This document shows positions 59,111 through 64,000 of a stretch of DNA of 64,000 nt, in pieces. How positions within the stretch are numbered: position 1 is the stretch's first letter; each line of letters opens with the position of its first letter. The stretch is from Azolla caroliniana (taxonomy: Eukaryota > Polypodiophyta): NCBI GenBank assembly GCA_043228905.1, contig JBHGNT010000001.1, positions 8,246,001 to 8,310,000 on the forward strand. The letters are read 5' to 3'. The notes beneath the pieces were generated by a model. The model did not search any database, was not told the origin of the DNA, and worked only from the letters and a program-made list of their open reading frames with translations. The position numbers were made by a program, and so were the translations under genes.

Positions 59111-62100
59111 CTACGTAACTCTCACTATCTCCATCTGTATACATATCTGATGTTGTGCTTTGGGTAAGCACTTGGTGAATACATCTGTAGGGTTCTGTGA
59201 TGTGTGGACCTTTATCAATGTGATAAGGCCATCCTCAAGCAGTTCTCGAATGAAGTGATATCGCACATCAATATGTTTTGTGCGTGCATGAAACATAGCA
59301 TTCTTTGCCAATCAGATGGCACTCTGACTATCACAACCAAGCATAGGCGCATTTTCAGGCAAAGCAAACTCACTGCAAAGATGTGCTAACCATATCGCTT
59401 CTTTGGAAGCCTCAGTGGCTGAAATATATTCAGCCTCGGTAGTGGACAAAGCAACAACCTTTTGATACAGCACCACTTGCAAGTGTGAATACATAGGTGT
59501 GGATTTCTGTGTATCCACATCACCTGCCATGTCAGAGTCACAGAAACCTGTCAACTCTAATGGTTCTTTTCCATAACAAAGGCATTTGTTTTTAGTTCCT
59601 TTTAAGTACCTCATAATGGACTTTACTGCAGTCCAATGTGCCTTTCCCGGATTAGCCATGAATCGGCTTACAATTCCCACTGCATAGGCAATATCAGGTC
59701 GAGTAGCAACCATAACATACATAAGTGAACCACAAGCTGAAGCATAAGGTACACCTTGCATGTCATTGATTGCTTCTTGTGTCTTAGGACAATCTTCCTT
59801 AGAGATTCTATCATATGGCTGTAATGGCACTCCAAGAGGCTTTGCATCAGCCAGACAAAATCTATCCAGCACCTTTTCAATGTATTTTTCCTGAGATAAA
59901 TACAATGTGTGCTGCCCCCTTTGTCTCCTAATTCTTATTCCAAGTACATGTTCAGCTCCCCCAAGGTCTTTCATTGAAAATGCAGATTTCAGCTGCCTTT
60001 TAAGGACATCAACAGTGCATCTTTTCTTGGCAGCAATGAGCATATCATCTACATATAGTACAAAAATGATTGGGCTGCTGTTTTCATCTCTTTTAGAGTA
60101 CAAACAATGATTAGCATGGCTTCTTTTGTACCCATGTTTGAGCATAAAAACATCAAACTTTTTGTACCATTATCTAGAAGCTTGTTTCAGCCCATACAAG
60201 CTTCTTCTATTCAGCTTACATACAAATGTTCCTTTCCAAGAATAACAAAGCCCTCGGGCTGTTTCATGTAAAACTCTTCATCAATGTCACCATGCAAAAA
60301 GGCTGTATGTACATCCATTTGGTCTAATTCCAAATCAAGTGCAGCCAATATAGCAAATAGCACTCGCAAAGTGGTCATTTTTTCCACAGGAGAAAACACA
60401 TCTTGAAAATCTATGCCCTTAGTTTGAGCACATCCTTTATACTTGGGTTTGTCATCAACAGTCTTGATTTTATATACCCATTTTTTAGGAATAGCTTTCC
60501 TTTCTTTGGGCAGTTCAACCAAGTCCCAAGTATTATTTGAATGCAAAGCCTTAATCTCTTCCTGCATAGCAAGCTCCCACTTATTGCTGTGCTTACATGC
60601 CTTTTGCCTCTTTATATATGTACTAATACGAGGGGTCAAATCTGCTCACATTTCATCTAATACGAGTAGAACGTCTCATCCAATGATCCACATTGTTAGG
60701 AAATCATCATTATTAGGCTGCTGTTGATTATTTTCAGCACCATTTTCAGCATTATTATTTGGCTGCATATTCCCCTCAGGATCCTCATCTTGGTGTCCAA
60801 CATCTTCCAGCTCCAAAACCACTAGATCATCAATATTTTCGGTCATCAATATTTCTGGTGCATTCTGAGGGGCAAAACTGGCTCTAATAGGTGGCTGATC
60901 ATGCTGAAATCTAACCCTTTTATGGTCATCTTTTGAGGCACAATTGTTTTGAAGCAGCCTTGCCTCATTGAAAACAACATCCCGGCTGTTTATAACCTTC
61001 TTGAGCTGGGGTATCCAAATCTTGTAACCCATTTCGCCTTCTTCACTATATCCCATGAAGAGGCCCTTAATGGACTTGGCATCAAGTTTGTTTCTCAGCT
61101 CAGGCCTTATATGTACAAAAGACTTGCCAAAGACATGTAAGTGATCATATGAAGCAGGTTTGCCAAACCAAACCTCTTCAGGTATGTCACCTTTTAAAGA
61201 CGTGTGAGGGGATCTATTGCATACATGTACCGCAGTTTTGAGTGCCTCTCCCCAAAATCCATGAGGGAGATCAGCAGTGGACAGCATGCATCTCACCCTC
61301 TCACAAAGTTTCCTATTATATTGTTCAACCACATCATTAGAAGAGGGGCTCTATGGAACAGTAAACTGCCTCTTAATACCCAAAATTTCACAAAATTTCT
61401 TGAATTTAGTAGTTGTATATTCACCACCATTATCTGTACGCAAACACAAATGCAACAAAGGCTTCATCCTTGGATTTAAGCAATTGAACCCAAATTTTCT
61501 AGAGAAATCATCAACAAATAAAATAGAATACATAGCACCACCCCATAGATTTGGTGGGCATGCTACACACATCAGAATGGACAAGATCAAGTACACAAGA
61601 CTTACGAGACACACCAGAGTAAAAGGAACGCTTCACTTGCTTTCCATATTGGCATTCATTACAAAAGTCAACCTTTCGACCTTTAGCATCAAGCTTCTTT
61701 AGATTACAAAGCCTAGTGAGACCCTTTTGGCTCATATGGCCAAGTCTCTTATGCCATAACTCCATATGGGATATAACATTTCCATGTAAGCAATTAAGAG
61801 TTCCCTTCTTTGTGCCTTTCACAATCAGCATTGAACCTTTTGTCATTTTCCATGATCCTCTCTGAAAGAGAATGCTATAACCATGCATATCCATTTGGCC
61901 CACAGAAAGCATGGTATTCTTGATCCGTGGTACATAATTTACATTATGCAAAACCAACTCATTAGTGCCATTTGTAGAAAAATGCACTGTGCCAATACCC
62001 TCAGTGGAACATGCATGATTGTTTCCAAGGTATACATGGCCATGGTTGCCTGCAGTAAAAGTAGAAAAACACTCCTAGATAGGAGTCACATGAAATGAAG

Positions 62101-62818
62101 CACGAATGTCAACTATCCATGTTTGGGCCAATGAATCATTGATAGTCAGCAAAGCATCAATAAGATCATTCTTAATGATGCACATGTCTTGTGAACGAAC
62201 ATTTAGAGAGGCGTCATATGCATAAGTATCATCAGCTGAAAAAAGTAGCACATAAAATATCCTCAACATCCGACAACTCCTCTATGACTACATTAGAAGC
62301 CAAATTGGCCTTCTCTTTGTCCTTTTGGCTGTCTTGTGCATCAGTCTTGTCCTTTTTCTTATCTCCAGAATTCTTCTTTCTTTCAAGTTTTTCTTTGTAA
62401 TAGCGGCAATTAGGTTTCTTGTGGCCTTTCTTGCCACACTGATGTCATTGCTTTTACCTTGGCTGCTCTTTCCCCTTTCCATGCTTTTACTTTTGTTCAT
62501 ATGTGCATAGTTACTTCTTATAGCTGTCCTACTGCTAACCATGTTGGCTGAGCTGGCACCTTCCCCACTTGCTTTTCTCTTGATCTCTTCATTGAGTGTG
62601 GAACCCCTAACACCATCAAAGGTCAAGTTGGGGTTACTAGATAATGAGACTACCAATGTCTCCCATGAGTTAGGCACTGTCCTAAGCAAGAAAATGTCTT
62701 TGAGCTTGTCATCAAAAGGAGCCATTCCTTGCATTCTCTCCCTCCACAAGTTGAAACCTGTTCCCTCAAAATGTCGAATCTCAAAAAGATACTTCACATC
62801 TGAGGAGGAAGACGCCAT
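59111..62818 (-). pseudogene. Degenerate Copia gag-pol (Tnt1-like order)
   Basis: Gag starts at 62818 (MASSSSDVKYLFEI...) but jumps within about 35 codons to a late Gag segment, so an internal part of gag is deleted. The zinc-knuckle piece (CGKKGHKKPNC) is in another frame at about 62440. Then follow a decayed protease region, GAG-pre-integrase and integrase zinc part (ELWHKRLGHMS...CNECQYGKQ, 61987-61511), integrase core pieces in shifted frames (FVDDFS, RTDNGGEYTT) and integrase/linker (61332-60676). RT runs 60639-59312 with DVHTAFLHGD and YVDDMLIAAKK. RNase H follows with STTEAEYISATEASKEA and TKHIDVRYHFIRE. At least four frame changes plus stops make it dead. Confidence 0.92.
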
Positions 62819-62913
62819 AGCTGCACAATGAAGAGGTCCAAACACCTTTTCTTTGTTGTACAGCACTTGCACAAAAGTAAGTTCAGAAACCCTAAATCTC
62901 ATCTGATACCAGT

Positions 62914-63209
62914 TGGAAGGGTCAGAAATGATGTCAATAGGGCTGAGGAACACTCTAGAGTCAACCAACTATGGGCACTTTAGGTGCAACAATAGAGAGA
63001 TGGTTGAAAGATAGAGAGAGAGAGGCAGTTGGAGGAGCTCACCTTTGATGTGAGATCCAAAAGTTTTAAACTTATGTTTTATATGAGCCATTTAGGGTCG
63101 GCCAAGTTCACATTGAATTTGGCCCAAAAGTAACGAAAAATTGATAAGTGACTTTTGGCCTTTATAAATAGGCCTATTAAGGGGGTCATTTAGGGCCTTT
63201 ACCCCAACA
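62914..63209 (-). repeat. 5' LTR of the older Copia element
   Basis: 296 bp. It is next to the primer-binding site at 62911-62898. Confidence 0.92.
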
Positions 63210-64000
63210 CTACGCTTATACAGATAGTATACAATGGAAATTGAAGATTTATTTAACCAATGACTCAGAAAATAGAAGTGTTTATGCATAACATGATTAA
63301 GCCATGTAGAAAACCTTGCATTTAGGGAACGGATCTGACATAGAATGCTCGATATATCAGTATGAACGATATTGATGAAGGCACAGGACTTGTGGGTATA
63401 TGTAGGGTTCCTTTTGGTTACTCACTGATAATTCTAAAGTTAGGGTGTCACTCTCCTTGTATGTGTGTAAAAAAATGCATACACAGCTTGATTCTGTGGA
63501 AGTCTCACTCTCCTTGTATTTGTGTGTAAGAAAATTCATGCACGACTTGATTCTGTGGAATAATGGTAAAACAAAAACCCTGGGGTGTGGGATCAGTTGG
63601 TATACACATTACTATGTTAAATTCTCTCAACAAACTATGGGTTTGTATATGGTTTCACTGCTTTTCAAAATGATCAATTTTAATTATGGAGCTATAGAAT
63701 CAGGTTCATTCCAAATCACAAGCGGAAAACCTTCAAGCTGTAGGATAATACCATGAATAAGATGGACATGGAAGGAACAATAGGACATAAAAATATTAAA
63801 GAAATTAGAATGCAATAAACTAACTAGATGATGAATAAGATGTAAAATATCAGGAAACAACTTGCACCATGAATGAGGTGTAGATAGAAACAGAGGGTAG
63901 GCTCCTAGATGAGGTTGTTGATTACTAGCTCATTTCATGTGCGGATTACTTTTAATCACGCGAAACTTAACAAGACAGTGTGGAGCAGAGAAATTTACAG
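63210..64000. other. Intergenic sequence to the window end
   Basis: No supported gene. It contains the small tandem duplication listed separately. Confidence 0.5.
63446..63561. repeat. 56-bp tandem duplication
   Basis: TCACTCTCCTTGTAT...CTTGATTCTGTGGAA occurs at about 63448-63503 and 63504-63561 with a few differences. Confidence 0.88.

Larger units (their letters stand above)
58760..63209 (-). mobile_element. Older Copia-type LTR retrotransposon, degenerate
   Basis: In element orientation (minus) the 5' LTR is 63209-62914 and the 3' LTR 59075-58760. Both begin TGTTGGGGTAAAGGCCC and end near GACCCTTYCA. The LTRs differ at roughly twenty positions over about 295 bp plus an indel, so this copy is clearly older than the element at 29342. 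The primer-binding site TGGTATCAGATGAG (62911-62898) matches initiator-Met tRNA and lies two bases after the LTR. A polypurine tract (AAGTGGGAGGT) abuts the 3' LTR. TATTTATA-type TATA boxes lie in both LTRs. The flanking pentamers (GTATG and CTACG) do not match, so the target duplication is lost or was never made. The element begins 185 bp after the MIP3-like stop codon, in antisense. Confidence 0.93.

Overview
The window is nuclear DNA of a seed plant, almost certainly an angiosperm. It carries eight protein genes with plant-type exon structure and GT-AG (once GC-AG) introns, a plant-type ribosomal protein promoter, a PLS-class PPR gene and many LTR and non-LTR retrotransposon remains. I cannot name the clade from the sequence. 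The DNA is AT-rich and full of microsatellites. The exceptions are the coding part of one Copia element (about 29.9-34.2 kb) and a short stretch near 24.7-24.9 kb, which are visibly GC-richer.

Layout: 1-3.6 kb holds a 106-bp tandem array, an LTR-like end and Copia debris. 3.8-5.1 kb is ribosomal protein eS30 (+). 7.7-11.0 kb is importin alpha (-, 10 exons, 524 aa) with a repeat-rich 5' side. 12.7-15.1 kb is LINE and Copia debris. 15.4-17.2 kb is an intronless PPR gene. 18.7-21.6 kb is a Sec14-like lipid transfer protein (-, 11 exons, 366 aa). 21.6-29.3 kb has no recognisable protein gene but holds a foldable tRNA-Ala-like sequence and direct repeats. 29.3-35.7 kb is a young, complete but dead Copia element, with an 828-bp element nested in its 3' LTR. 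36.0-39.3 kb is LINE, SINE-like and tandem-repeat debris. 39.4-40.5 kb is an aldo/keto reductase. 43.2-43.9 kb is a PAP2 lipid phosphatase (-). 45.2-46.4 kb is LINE and Gypsy debris. 48.9-51.3 kb is a papain-type protease (5 exons, 379 aa). 53.8-58.6 kb is a Sec1-family MIP3-like vesicle-tethering protein (7 exons, 841 aa). 58.8-63.2 kb is an older decayed Copia element (-).

The genes are ordinary housekeeping loci and do not form a cluster or pathway: translation (eS30), nuclear import (importin alpha), organelle RNA editing (PPR), lipid signalling and trafficking (Sec14, PAP2, MIP3), proteolysis and redox. For the spliced genes I placed every splice junction by eye. The phases close in each case and give full-length family proteins. 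I found no convincing undescribed multi-gene system. The most unusual items are the substitution-only death of the young Copia element, the element nested in its LTR (with a possible relative at 541-756), the intact tRNA-Ala-like fold, and a 44-bp exact repeat at the edge of a Copia relic.
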